The notes under the pieces were generated by a model that was not told where the DNA came from, searched no databases, and saw only the letters and a program-made list of their open reading frames with translations. Below, in pieces: positions 27,639 to 35,612 of a stretch of 64,000 nucleotides of DNA. The position numbers and the translations under genes were made by a program. Each line of letters opens with the position of its first letter. The stretch's first letter is position 1. Source of the stretch: Thermus sediminis (GTDB lineage: Bacteria; Deinococcota; Deinococci; Deinococcales; Thermaceae); NCBI RefSeq assembly GCF_003426945.1, contig NZ_QURO01000004.1:1116001-1180000 (forward strand), written 5' to 3'.

Positions 27639-28477
27639 AGAGGTGGTTTTTCCCCTTTGTGCTTTTCGGCTTAGCTTTGGCCGCACCCCTTCCCCGGGCA
27701 TACGACCGCCTGGAAGGGATTCTGGCCCAGGTGGGGCTGGAAAACCCCACCCAGGCCTTGGCGGCCCTAGACCAGGCCCAGGGCTTCCTGCGCCAGGAGG
27801 CGGAGGGGCTACCCCCCATACTCCGGGATGCGGCCATGAGGAACCTCCAGGAGGCGCGCCAAGCGGTGCTCAGCAAAAGCCAGTGGGACCTCGAGGCCCG
27901 CCTCCTCCTGGTGCGCCACCTCCTGGGCAAAGCCCTCTACGATGGCTTTTTCACGGCTTTGCCCGAGGAGAGGGCGCTTTACCTCACCCGCCTAGCGCGG
28001 GCCACGGGCCTGGGCCAAGGGGTCGTGAACGAGATGGCGGGCCTGCCGCCCGAGGAGGCCAGAAGGCGCCTAGAGGGGCGCTACCTAGGGCTAATGGCCC
28101 AGGACCTGGCCCAGGCCCTTTCCGCCACCTCCCGCCCCCAGGCCTACCTGGCCCTGGCCCAGGCCTACGCTCGCTTCCTGGTGGTCCAGGACAGCCCCCA
28201 GAGCACCCTAAGGGCCCAGGACCTCATCCAGACCCTGGCCAAGGTATCCGGCGGAGAAGCCTTTCGCCCGGAGGTCCAGGACCTGCAGAGAAAGGTGTCC
28301 GTCTGGAGGGAGCGCCTTAGGGCCAGCGCCCCGGCCCCAGCCTCAGGCCCCGCCACCCAGGCTCCGCCCCCCCAGCCTCCCCCTCCCCCGCCCAGGTCCC
28401 TCCCCCCCGGCCCAGACAACCCCCCAGCTCCTCCCAAAGGCTCCCCAACTTCCGGAGAACCTGCTGGAAGAGGCTAG
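27635..28477 (+). CDS. Exported helical protein, N-terminal part of a frame-split membrane protein
   Basis: 280 codons. Signal sequence MKRWFFPFVLFGLALAAPLP, then about 210 residues of helical, tetratricopeptide-like sequence (for example ALDQAQGFLRQEA, YLALAQAYARFLVV), then a proline-rich tail ending at TAG 28475-28477. The +1 frame downstream continues as NLLEEASLLPLDPEVSRQLA into the 28500 gene with normal codon use. Removing one C from a C7 run (28402-28408 or 28367-28373) would fuse the two into one protein of about 558 aa. So this is probably half of a disrupted gene, a slippage site, or a sequencing error. Confidence 0.7.
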   Translation: MKRWFFPFVLFGLALAAPLPRAYDRLEGILAQVGLENPTQALAALDQAQGFLRQEAEGLPPILRDAAMRNLQEARQAVLSKSQWDLEARLLLVRHLLGKALYDGFFTALPEERALYLTRLARATGLGQGVVNEMAGLPPEEARRRLEGRYLGLMAQDLAQALSATSRPQAYLALAQAYARFLVVQDSPQSTLRAQDLIQTLAKVSGGEAFRPEVQDLQRKVSVWRERLRASAPAPASGPATQAPPPQPPPPPPRSLPPGPDNPPAPPKGSPTSGEPAGRG

Positions 28478-28499
28478 CCTCCTCCCCCTAGATCCGGAG

Positions 28500-29312
28500 G
28501 TGTCCCGCCAACTGGCTGAAGCCCTGCACCGCCTAGCCCTCCCCAGCCTTCTGGACTGGCTCGTCCTCCTGGATGAGGTTCGGGGTAGCTTGGCCCGGGC
28601 CCAGCTTTACGCGGCGAGCGGCCAGCTCAACTTCGCGCGGGAACAACTGGTCTACGCCCACTCCCGCTTCCGCCTAACCATCTACCCAGTTGTGGGGGCC
28701 TATGCCCCTGACTTGGCCCAACGCGCTGACAGGTTTTTCCTCAGGATGAAGGATGCCGCTGGGTTACGTACAGTGGACTTCACCCTACTCCTAGGAGAGA
28801 TCCAGGAGATGGAGGAGCGCCTATTTGGGGCCACCTTGGGTCCTTGGCACGCCTTACAGGTTCAGGTGGGATTGCTTCTCTTGGGGATTCCTAGAGCGAC
28901 CTTCTTCGTCTTGGCCGTTGCCCTTGCCTTCTTCCCCCTCTACCTCATCCGCCTCACCTTCGGCGGGCGCAACGTCTACTGGAACCTCCTGGGCTTGGCC
29001 TTCCTCTTCCTCTTTCTGCCCATCCTGGCAGAGGGGCTTTCCTACTTTGGCTCGGTCATGGCGGAGTACGGAGGCTTGCCCTGGATGGCTGCTCTCGCCA
29101 ACCTCTCCATCGGCCAGGGCCTCCTCCCCTACCTGGCCTGGGGGCTCTCCACCTTCCTGGTGGTGGCCTTGGCGGGAGCGGGCCTTAGGGGCATCGCCGC
29201 CCAGTTCGGCCTCCTAAGGGATCGGGGGGCGGAGGTGGCCGCCGCCGAGGCCGAAAGGCCCGAACCCAGGCTCACGAGCGAGGCCATCGTGGAGTGGGAC
29301 GAGGAGTTCTAA
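28500..29312 (+). CDS. Membrane protein, C-terminal part of the frame-split gene
   Basis: 270 codons from the first GTG; the coding frame is already open at about 28410 and reads naturally from there. A helical part (ALHRLALPSLLDWLVLLDEV, FAREQLVYAHSRF) precedes four membrane segments (about residues 130-150, 158-180, 200-215 and 220-240 of this piece) and a charged tail ending in VEWDEEF. It has no Shine-Dalgarno at 28500. It belongs with the preceding reading frame (see that entry). The family is not recognised. A few CTA, TAC and GTT codons make it slightly less G+C-rich than its neighbours. Confidence 0.65.
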   Translation: MSRQLAEALHRLALPSLLDWLVLLDEVRGSLARAQLYAASGQLNFAREQLVYAHSRFRLTIYPVVGAYAPDLAQRADRFFLRMKDAAGLRTVDFTLLLGEIQEMEERLFGATLGPWHALQVQVGLLLLGIPRATFFVLAVALAFFPLYLIRLTFGGRNVYWNLLGLAFLFLFLPILAEGLSYFGSVMAEYGGLPWMAALANLSIGQGLLPYLAWGLSTFLVVALAGAGLRGIAAQFGLLRDRGAEVAAAEAERPEPRLTSEAIVEWDEEF

Positions 29313-29319
29313 TGCCACC

Positions 29320-29342
29320 CCATCCTGGCGCAGCCAGGATGG
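29320..29342. terminator. Hairpin between convergent genes
   Basis: A perfect 10-bp stem CCATCCTGGC/GCCAGGATGG with a GCA loop lies between the end of the membrane gene (29312) and the end of fmt (29397). No T-run follows on either strand. Likely a bidirectional terminator or 3'-end stabiliser. Confidence 0.5.
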
Positions 29343-29396
29343 AACCCCGGCCAGAACCCTCCCTTGGCTTCCCTTTGCCTTGGCGGCGGTGGGGGG

Positions 29397-30311
29397 CTAG
29401 TCCAAGCGGGTTCCCGGCCCCACCCCGTAGCCCCGGGCCCAGTCGGCGGCGGGCATGGGGCGCCTGCCCTCGGGCTGGACCTCGAGGAGGCGGATGATCC
29501 CCTCCCCCGTCCCCACCAAGACCCCCTCCCGGTCCACGGCCTGGACTACGCCGGGCTCCCCTTCCCCAGGCTCGGGGCGCATCTTCAGGACCTTGACCCG
29601 CTTGCCCCCGTGGAAGAAGTGGCTGCCAGGCCAGGGCTGGACCCCCCGGTGGCGGTTATAGATGGCCTCGGCGCTCTCGGCGAAGCGGACCCTCCCCTCC
29701 TCCTTGGTGAGGAGGGGGGCGTAGCTGGCCTCCCCCTCCTGGGGGGTGGGGGTGAGGTGGGGAAGGTCCTCCAAAACCTGCAGGAGAAGCTCAACGCCCT
29801 TATCCCGGAGGCGCTCGGAGAGGGCGTGGGCGTCCTCCTCCGGCAGGATCTCCGTGCGCCAGGCGGCATAGAGCGGGCCGGTGTCCAGCCCCTCCTCCGT
29901 CTTCATGATGACCACTCCGGTCTCCTTCTCCCCCCGGATCAGGGCCCAGGGCACGGGGGCCGGGCCCCGGTACTTGGGGAGGAGGGAGGGGTGGAGGTTG
30001 AGGAAGCCCCAGGGGGGGACCTCCAGCACCTCCTTGGGCAGGACTTTGCCATAGGCGGCGGTGACGGCCACCTCTGGGCCACTGGCCCGGAAGGCCTCCA
30101 GGAACTCCCGGTTCCTCCTGAGGCGCTCAGGCTTGAGGAGGGGGAGGCCGTGCTCCAGGGCGTACTGGGCTACGGGGCTTGGCGCGGGCCTCAGGCCCCG
30201 GCCCTTCGGCTTGTCGGGCTGGGTTACCACCAAGACCACCCGGTGGTGGCGGTGGAGAGCCTCTAGAACAGGGACCGCCCAGAGGGGGGTGCCGAAGAAG
30301 GCCACCCTCAC
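29397..30311 (-). CDS. fmt: Methionyl-tRNA formyltransferase
   Basis: 304 aa. N-terminal Rossmann-like formyltransferase domain with RVAFFGTPLWAVPVL, PDKPKGRG, the catalytic GFLNLHPSLLPKYRGPAP and EGLDTGP; the C-terminal OB-like domain carries YNRHRGVQPWPGS. It formylates initiator Met-tRNA with 10-formyl-tetrahydrofolate. The GTG start overlaps the def stop as GTGA, the classic def-fmt pair. Last gene of a seven-gene minus-strand operon. Confidence 0.95.
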   Translation of the reverse strand: MRVAFFGTPLWAVPVLEALHRHHRVVLVVTQPDKPKGRGLRPAPSPVAQYALEHGLPLLKPERLRRNREFLEAFRASGPEVAVTAAYGKVLPKEVLEVPPWGFLNLHPSLLPKYRGPAPVPWALIRGEKETGVVIMKTEEGLDTGPLYAAWRTEILPEEDAHALSERLRDKGVELLLQVLEDLPHLTPTPQEGEASYAPLLTKEEGRVRFAESAEAIYNRHRGVQPWPGSHFFHGGKRVKVLKMRPEPGEGEPGVVQAVDREGVLVGTGEGIIRLLEVQPEGRRPMPAADWARGYGVGPGTRLD

Positions 30312-30880
30312 GGGGCAAGCTCCTTGAGAAGGGCCCGGGCCTCCTTTTGCAGGCGGGCCAGCTCCTCGCGGTACTCCTCCAGGAAGGCCTCCCGCTTGGG
30401 CCCAGGCAGGCGCTCAAAAAAGAAGCGGCCCTCCAGGTGGTCGATCTCGTGCTGGAAGACCCGGGCCATGTACCCCTCCAGCTCCAAGGTTCTCGGGCAC
30501 CCCTCCTCGTCTTGAAAGCTCACCCGGATGCGCTCCGCCCGGGGCACCTCCTCGGAGTAAAGGCCAGGCAGGGAGAGGCACCCCTCCAGCCCCTCTACCC
30601 AGCCCTCCCGGTGGGTGATCACCGGGTTGGCTACCACGTAGACCCGGCGCACCAGCTCCCTCAGGGGCCTCTCCTCCTCTTCAGACCCGTCGGCGTACTC
30701 CACGGCCACAAAAAGCCTCTGGGAGAGGCCGATCTGCGGGGCGGCCAGGCCCACGCCCCGGGCGGCGAACATGGTCTCCAGCATCTCCTCGGCCAGCTTT
30801 TTTAGGCCGGAAAAATCCTGGACGGGGCGGGCCTTCTTGCGCAGGACGGGGTCCCCGTAGAGGCGGATGGGGTAGATCAT
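30308..30880 (-). CDS. def: Peptide deformylase
   Basis: 190 aa. The three metalloenzyme motifs are present: GVGLAAPQIG (42-51), EGCLSLPG (metal Cys) and QHEIDHLEG (two His and the catalytic Glu). It removes N-formyl from nascent chains, complementing fmt with which it overlaps by 4 nt. ATG 30880 is 7 nt after a TAGAAT element, so an internal leaderless promoter for def-fmt is possible besides read-through from cdaR. Confidence 0.95.
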   Translation of the reverse strand: MIYPIRLYGDPVLRKKARPVQDFSGLKKLAEEMLETMFAARGVGLAAPQIGLSQRLFVAVEYADGSEEEERPLRELVRRVYVVANPVITHREGWVEGLEGCLSLPGLYSEEVPRAERIRVSFQDEEGCPRTLELEGYMARVFQHEIDHLEGRFFFERLPGPKREAFLEEYREELARLQKEARALLKELAP

Positions 30881-30885
30881 CCCGC

Positions 30886-31698
30886 CTATTCTAGCGCAAA
30901 CCGAGCCCTTCCCGAAACCTGGCCCAGGGGCCGCACCCCAGGGGGAAGGGAGAGGACGAAGGGCCCCACCACCTCTCCCGGGCGGAACCCCTCCTGGGGC
31001 CTGGCCTCCACCTCGGTAAGGCCCTCCAGGATCCCCCTCGGCCCCACCACCTCCACCTCCCTAGGGGCATAGTCCACCACCCTAAGGCCCTCGGGCGGCC
31101 TCAGGACCAGGGGCACCTCCTTGCGGAAGAGGGCCTCCTCCCGGACCACCACCCGCACCTGGGGCGGGGAAAGGACCACTCCGGGCAGGGGGCCCCGGAG
31201 GCCAAGGGCCACCAGGGGCACCTCCTCCCCCAGGTCCAGGCCCAAGGCCACCACCGCCGCCTCCACCTGGCTCCTGGGCCCTTTAGCCTCCACAAAGGCC
31301 GGCTCGGTGCGCACCCAGAAGCCCTGGGGGAGGACCTCCACCGGCAGGATGCGGGTGAGGATGGCCTCCACCTGGCCCTCCACCCGGGCCGGGCGCACCT
31401 CCAAGACCTCCACCCCCTGGGGGGCGGCCACCCGCACCTCCCGGCTGAAGACCCCCTCGGCCCCGGACAGGTCCAGGAAGGCGGAGACCGGGGGGGTGCC
31501 CTCCACCAGGGGGGCGGGGCCCCGGAGGCGCAACAGGACCTCCCGGGGCACCCCTTCCGCCACCTGGTCCCCCCCTAGGCCCACCACCTGGAGGGGGAGG
31601 TTGAGGGCCCGCTCCACCACGGGGGCCCGCTCCCTCAAGGAGTTCCAGACAGCCAAGGCCGCCAGGAGGGAGAAGAGCAGGGCAGGCCAGTCACGCAT
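30886..31698 (-). CDS. cdaR: YbbR-domain protein, CdaR-like regulator of c-di-AMP synthesis
   Basis: 270 aa. It has one N-terminal membrane helix (WPALLFSLLAALAVWNSL) and then repeated YbbR-type beta-rich units with the pattern VEVEGPRSxVEAAV..LDL (for example EAKGPRSQVEAAVVALGLDL and VEVVGPRGILEGLTEVEARP). YbbR proteins bind and modulate the diadenylate cyclase CdaA. It overlaps cdaA by 8 nt. The usual third partner glmM is not adjacent; def and fmt follow instead. Confidence 0.85.
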   Translation of the reverse strand: MRDWPALLFSLLAALAVWNSLRERAPVVERALNLPLQVVGLGGDQVAEGVPREVLLRLRGPAPLVEGTPPVSAFLDLSGAEGVFSREVRVAAPQGVEVLEVRPARVEGQVEAILTRILPVEVLPQGFWVRTEPAFVEAKGPRSQVEAAVVALGLDLGEEVPLVALGLRGPLPGVVLSPPQVRVVVREEALFRKEVPLVLRPPEGLRVVDYAPREVEVVGPRGILEGLTEVEARPQEGFRPGEVVGPFVLSLPPGVRPLGQVSGRARFALE

Positions 31699-32404
31699 GG
31701 ACCACCTCCTTGAGCTTAGCCCGCAGGGCCTCGAGGGTGAGGGGAGGGGAAAGCCTCCCCCCCTCCGCTACCCGAATGGCCCCCGTCTCCTCGCTCACCA
31801 CCAGGACCAGGGCGTCGGAGACCTCGGAAAGCCCGAGGGCGGCCCGGTGCCGGGTGCCCAGGCCCACCTGGGCCTCGGAGAGGGGAAAGACGCACCCTGC
31901 GGCGAAGAGTCGCCCATCCCGCAGGATGGCTCCCCCGTCGTGCAGGGGGGTGCCCGGGTAAAAGAGGGCCGCCAAAAGGCGGGCGGAAAGCCTAGCCTCC
32001 AGCACCTCCCCTGTAGCCGCGTACTCCCCCAAAGGGGTGCGCCTTTCCAAGGCGATCAGGGCCCCGTAGCGCCTTTCCGAGAGGCGGGAGAGGCCGAGGA
32101 GGAGCTCCTCTAGGGCCAAGGAGGAAGCCCTTTGGCCCTGGGGGCGGCCCAGGCGCTCCAAAAGCCCCCTGAGCTCCGGCTGGAAGACCACGATGAGGGC
32201 GAAGGCCCCCAGGGTGGCCGCGTTCCCCAGGAGCCAGGAGAGGGTGGAGAGCCCCAGGAGGCTGGCCAGGAACCAGACCAGAAGGTAAACCAAAACCCCC
32301 CGGACCAGGTTGAGGGCCCGGGTGCCCACGACCAGGCGCCAGAGGTAGTAAAAGAGGACGGCTACCAGGAGGATGTCCAGGAGGTCGCGCCAGGTGAAGG
32401 GCAT
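31691..32404 (-). CDS. cdaA: Diadenylate cyclase CdaA (DAC domain)
   Basis: 237 aa. About three N-terminal membrane helices (FTWRDLLDILLVAVLFYYLW; LVRGVLVYLLVWFLASLLGL; LGAFALIVVF) lead into a DisA_N/DAC domain with both catalytic motifs: DGG in TPLHDGGAIL and RHR in GLGTRHRAALG. It makes c-di-AMP from two ATP. Its partner cdaR overlaps by 8 nt. In other bacteria c-di-AMP controls potassium/osmolyte balance and cell-wall status; the target here is not visible. Confidence 0.93.
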   Translation of the reverse strand: MPFTWRDLLDILLVAVLFYYLWRLVVGTRALNLVRGVLVYLLVWFLASLLGLSTLSWLLGNAATLGAFALIVVFQPELRGLLERLGRPQGQRASSLALEELLLGLSRLSERRYGALIALERRTPLGEYAATGEVLEARLSARLLAALFYPGTPLHDGGAILRDGRLFAAGCVFPLSEAQVGLGTRHRAALGLSEVSDALVLVVSEETGAIRVAEGGRLSPPLTLEALRAKLKEVVHA

Positions 32405-32407
32405 GGC

Positions 32408-33553
32408 CTAGAGCAAGCTCTTCCCCGGCCCCTCCCAGGCAAGCCCGAAGAGCCTGGCCCAGGTGGCCCCCAGGTCGGCGAAGCTCTCCCGGGTGCCCAG
32501 GTCCCCCTTTACCCCGGGCCCCACCCAAAGGAGCATCCCGTACTCCCGGGTGTGGTCCGTGCCGAAGAAGGTGGGGTCGTTGCCGTGGTCGGAGACCAGG
32601 AAGAGGTGGTCCTCGGGGCCCAGGGCCTGGAGGAGTCGGGGGAGGAAGCGGTCCACCTCCTCTAGGGCCCTCCCGTACCCCTCGGGGTCCCGGCGGTGGC
32701 CGTACTTGGCGTCAAAGTCCACCAGGTTGGCGAAGACGAGGCCGGAAAAGGGCTCCCCCATCAGGGCGAGGGTCTTCTCCAGGCCGTCCCGGTTGTCCTT
32801 GGTCCTCACCTCCCGGGTAAAGCCCCGCCCGGCGTAGATGTCCGGGATCTTCCCCACCCCCACCACCTCAAAGCCCCCCTCCTTGAGCAGGTCCAGGACG
32901 TTCCTGGGTGGTTCCAGGGCGAAGTCCTTCCTCAGGTGCTCCAGGCGGCGGAAGGCCCCGAGCACTCCGGCAAAGGGCCGGGCGATGACCCGGGCCACCT
33001 GTTGCTCCCCCATTAGCATCTCCCGGGCCACCCGGCACCACCCGTAAAGCGTCTCCAGGGGAACCACCTCCACGTGGGCGGCCACCTGGAAGACGGAGTC
33101 CGCCGAGGTGTAGACGATGGGGTGGCCCGTCCTCAGGTGGGCTTCCCCGTAGTCCCGGATGGCCTCGGTGCCGGAGTAGGGGCGGTTCAGGAGCCACCCC
33201 CCCACGCCGATGCGCTCGGCCCAGGCGCGAAGGAGCTCCTCGGAGAAGCCCTCCGGGTAGGTGCGGAAGGGTTTTTCCAAAAAGACGCCCACGAACTCCC
33301 AGTGGCCGGTGGTGGTGTCCTTGCCCGGATTGGTCTCCCGCATGCGGCCAAAGGCCCCCCGGGGGGCCTCGGGGCGGGGCAGGGTGTGGACCCCAGGGAT
33401 CCAGCCCAGGCCCAGCCCGGCCAGATGGGGGAGGGCGATGCCCGTCTTGAGGACGGTGTGGTCCAGGGTGTCCGCCCCCTCGTCCCCGAAGAGAGGGGCG
33501 TCCGGCAGGTAGCCGAGGCCCACCGAGTCCAGGACCAAGGCCACCACCTTCAT
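32408..33553 (-). CDS. deoB: Phosphopentomutase
   Basis: 381 aa of the alkaline-phosphatase superfamily. N-terminal metal-binding [16 protein letters not shown], the phosphorylated Thr in [26 protein letters not shown], and the C-terminal metal site [19 protein letters not shown]. It interconverts (deoxy)ribose 1- and 5-phosphates in nucleoside salvage. It directly abuts the small acidic gene upstream and precedes cdaA by 3 nt; no nucleoside phosphorylase is adjacent. Confidence 0.94.
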   Translation of the reverse strand: MKVVALVLDSVGLGYLPDAPLFGDEGADTLDHTVLKTGIALPHLAGLGLGWIPGVHTLPRPEAPRGAFGRMRETNPGKDTTTGHWEFVGVFLEKPFRTYPEGFSEELLRAWAERIGVGGWLLNRPYSGTEAIRDYGEAHLRTGHPIVYTSADSVFQVAAHVEVVPLETLYGWCRVAREMLMGEQQVARVIARPFAGVLGAFRRLEHLRKDFALEPPRNVLDLLKEGGFEVVGVGKIPDIYAGRGFTREVRTKDNRDGLEKTLALMGEPFSGLVFANLVDFDAKYGHRRDPEGYGRALEEVDRFLPRLLQALGPEDHLFLVSDHGNDPTFFGTDHTREYGMLLWVGPGVKGDLGTRESFADLGATWARLFGLAWEGPGKSLL

Positions 33554-33805
33554 CTAGGAGCGAAGCCCCCCTTCCTCCTCTTCCCCCGCCAGGGCCGCGA
33601 TCTCCTCGGGGGACATCTCGGAAAGGGCCCGGACCGCCCGGAACTCCTCCACGAGCCCCTGGATCTCCTCCATGGCCTCCTCGGGGGAGAGGTCCCCTTC
33701 CCCGTACTCCTCCAAAACCTCCTCTATGGCCTCGAGGACCCCCACCGCGGCGCTGGCCTGGGAGAGGGCCTGGGCCAGCTCGGAAAGCCTTTCTGCCAGG
33801 TCCAT
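33554..33805 (-). CDS. Small acidic protein of unknown function
   Basis: 83 aa, almost wholly helical and very acidic (VLEAIEEVLEEYGEGDLSPE, EMSPEEIAALAGEEEEGG). Probably soluble; a heptad-like spacing of Leu and Ala suggests a coiled-coil pair. I do not recognise a family. It sits between zapE (10-nt gap) and deoB (its stop abuts the deoB ATG), so it is clearly part of the operon and normal in codon use. Confidence 0.75.
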   Translation of the reverse strand: MDLAERLSELAQALSQASAAVGVLEAIEEVLEEYGEGDLSPEEAMEEIQGLVEEFRAVRALSEMSPEEIAALAGEEEEGGLRS

Positions 33806-33814
33806 GCCCCCATG

Positions 33815-34786
33815 CTACCCCAAAAGCTCCGCCAGGCGGGAAAGGGCCCGCCCGTACTTTTTGGCGAAGGCCCCATGGCGGTAGCTCTCGGGAAAGAGGG
33901 CCCTCAAGGGCACCCCCGAAACCCGCAACTCCAGGCCAAGTTTATAGAGTTGGTCCACGAAATGCACAAAGCGTAGGGCGTCGTTCTGGTCGGGGATGGG
34001 CTCCAGACCCTGGAGATAGACCACCTCCACCCCGAGGAAGAGGTAGCGGTAGCGGATGGGGTGGAGGGCGCGGAGGTGGGCGAGGAGGTCGGGGAAGGGG
34101 TCTAACGTCTTGGGCCTCGGGTCCTGGCGGAAGGCCTCCAAGAGCTCCCCGTCCATCCAAGGCCTGGGGAGGCGGGTGGGGTCCCGGTGGCGGAAGTCCT
34201 CCCCCTCTATCCGCTCCACGGCGAAGCGGCGGGCGAGGCTTTGGATCTGGTGGCGGAACCCCTCGGCGTTGAACCGCCCCTCCCCCAGGGCCCCGGGCGG
34301 GGTGTTGGAGGTGGTGGCCACCCTGAGGCCCTGCTCCATGGTGAGGGCCAGGAAGTGGGCGGCCATCTGGGCGTTGCCGGGGTCGTCCAGCTCAAACTCG
34401 TCCAGGAAGAGGTAGCGAAGCGCGGAAAAGCGCCGCGCCCCCTCCCTAAGGCCCATGAGGCCCAGGGTGTAGGTGAGCTCCTCAAAGGTGAGGAAGGCCT
34501 TGGGCCCGGGAGCCTCCCAGTAAGCGGCCACCAGGAGGTGGGTCTTGCCCACCCCAAAGCCCCCGTCCAGGTACACCCCTTGGGGCCCCGGCATCCTGGG
34601 GCGGAGGAAGCCCTTGGGCCGGTCGTGGATCCAGCTTCGCAAGCGCTCCTTGGCCAGGGTCTGGGAGGGGTAGCGGGGGTCGGGACGGTAGGTGGCGAAG
34701 GTGGCCCCCTGGAAGCGGGGGGGTGGGACGAAGCTCTCCAGAAGCCTTTCCAGGTTGACCTCGGGGTGGCGCTCCGTAAGGCGCAT
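33815..34786 (-). CDS. zapE: ZapE/AFG1-family ATPase
   Basis: 323 aa. AAA-type Walker A GGFGVGKTHLLVA near residue 75, Walker B with YLFLDEFELDDPGNAQ, the sensor ATTSNTPPGALGEGRFN, and the C-terminal RFVHFVDQLYKLGLELRVSG with SYRHGAFAKKYGRALSRL. ZapE destabilises FtsZ polymers in enterobacteria, while the mitochondrial AFG1 acts in quality control. It heads the operon zapE-acidic protein-deoB-cdaA-cdaR-def-fmt; a weak TAACCT -10 and an AAGGGG ribosome-binding site precede the ATG. Confidence 0.88.
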   Translation of the reverse strand: MRLTERHPEVNLERLLESFVPPPRFQGATFATYRPDPRYPSQTLAKERLRSWIHDRPKGFLRPRMPGPQGVYLDGGFGVGKTHLLVAAYWEAPGPKAFLTFEELTYTLGLMGLREGARRFSALRYLFLDEFELDDPGNAQMAAHFLALTMEQGLRVATTSNTPPGALGEGRFNAEGFRHQIQSLARRFAVERIEGEDFRHRDPTRLPRPWMDGELLEAFRQDPRPKTLDPFPDLLAHLRALHPIRYRYLFLGVEVVYLQGLEPIPDQNDALRFVHFVDQLYKLGLELRVSGVPLRALFPESYRHGAFAKKYGRALSRLAELLG

Positions 34787-34846
34787 CGTCCCCTTAGGTT
34801 AGCCCAGCGCCCTGGGAGGGAAGCCCTTGTGCTACCCTGAGGGGGT

Positions 34847-35098
34847 ATGGTGCGGCTTTACGGCATCCCCGGGTGCGGCCCCTGCGAGATCGTGAGGATG
34901 TTCTTGGAAAGGGAGGGCATCCCCTACGAGTTCGTCAACGCCAAGGCCGACCCTGAGGCCGCCAGGAAGATCGCCGAACTCGTGGGAAGCCCCACGGCCG
35001 GGGTGGTGCTGGAGTGGCAGGGGGGCCTCGAGGCCCTCCGCGGGGTCTCCCCGCAGGGCCTGAACGCCTGGCTCGCCCGCTACCGGGAAAGCGCCTAG
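34847..35098 (+). CDS. Glutaredoxin-like protein
   Basis: 83 aa single thioredoxin-fold domain with the redox motif C-G-P-C (Cys10-Cys13) right after the first strand and the cis-Pro region GSPTAGVVLEW. It probably reduces disulfides or serves a dedicated partner; Thermus lacks glutathione, so the electron donor is open. The ATG is 8 nt after an extended -10 (TACCCT). The TAG stop shares CTAG with the convergent DinB gene. Confidence 0.85.
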   Translation: MVRLYGIPGCGPCEIVRMFLEREGIPYEFVNAKADPEAARKIAELVGSPTAGVVLEWQGGLEALRGVSPQGLNAWLARYRESA

Positions 35099-35589
35099 CC
35101 CAAGGCCTTTAGGTGGTGGGCCTCGTGGTAGGCCGCGGCCCGGAGCCAGCCCAGGGCGGTGAGGGGGCCAAAGAAGGGGTGGGGGAAGGTGGCCGGGTTA
35201 TGGGGGTCCAGAAGCCTCGCCTCCTCCAGGAGAAAGCTCCGGGCCTTTTCCAGAAGGACTAGGACCTCCTCTAGGCTCAGGCTCCCCTTGGGCCGGACGG
35301 GCTCCGGGGCCTGGGGCTTTCCGTCCCTGAACTCCCCGGGGACGAAGGGGACGGGGGGCAGGCTCTCCCCTGCGGCTAGGCGGCGGAGCCGCCTCAGGAC
35401 CCGGGCGGTGGAGTCCTCCACCAGGGCCACGTGCTCGGCCACCAGGAGGGGGGTCCAGGCCCCGGGGCGGAGGGGGGTGGAAAGCCAGGAGGCCTCCGCC
35501 CCCCTTAGGCGGGCGAGGAGGGCCTGGCGGCTTTGGGCCAGGTGGGCCAGGGCCTCTTCCTTATCCCCGTAGGCTTCCAGGTTCACCAT
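35095..35589 (-). CDS. DinB-family four-helix protein
   Basis: 164 aa. DinB/YfiT-type helical bundle with a potential metal triad: His in TPLLVAEHVALVED and two His in YHEAHHLKAL near the C-terminus. Family members include thiol-dependent S-transferases and proteins of unknown role. It is divergent from fabI, sharing a symmetric -10, and convergent with the glutaredoxin gene with a shared CTAG stop. Confidence 0.8.
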   Translation of the reverse strand: MVNLEAYGDKEEALAHLAQSRQALLARLRGAEASWLSTPLRPGAWTPLLVAEHVALVEDSTARVLRRLRRLAAGESLPPVPFVPGEFRDGKPQAPEPVRPKGSLSLEEVLVLLEKARSFLLEEARLLDPHNPATFPHPFFGPLTALGWLRAAAYHEAHHLKALG

Positions 35590-35598
35590 GATGCCCCA

Positions 35599-35606
35599 AG
35601 TATAAT
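35599..35606. promoter_or_regulatory. Shared symmetric -10 for dinB-like and fabI genes
   Basis: AGTATAAT contains plus-strand TATAAT (35601-35606), 6 nt before the fabI ATG, and minus-strand TATACT (complement of 35599-35604), 9 nt before the DinB ATG. The overlap is four bases, so one element probably serves both directions. Confidence 0.62.
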
Positions 35607-35612
35607 CCCCCC

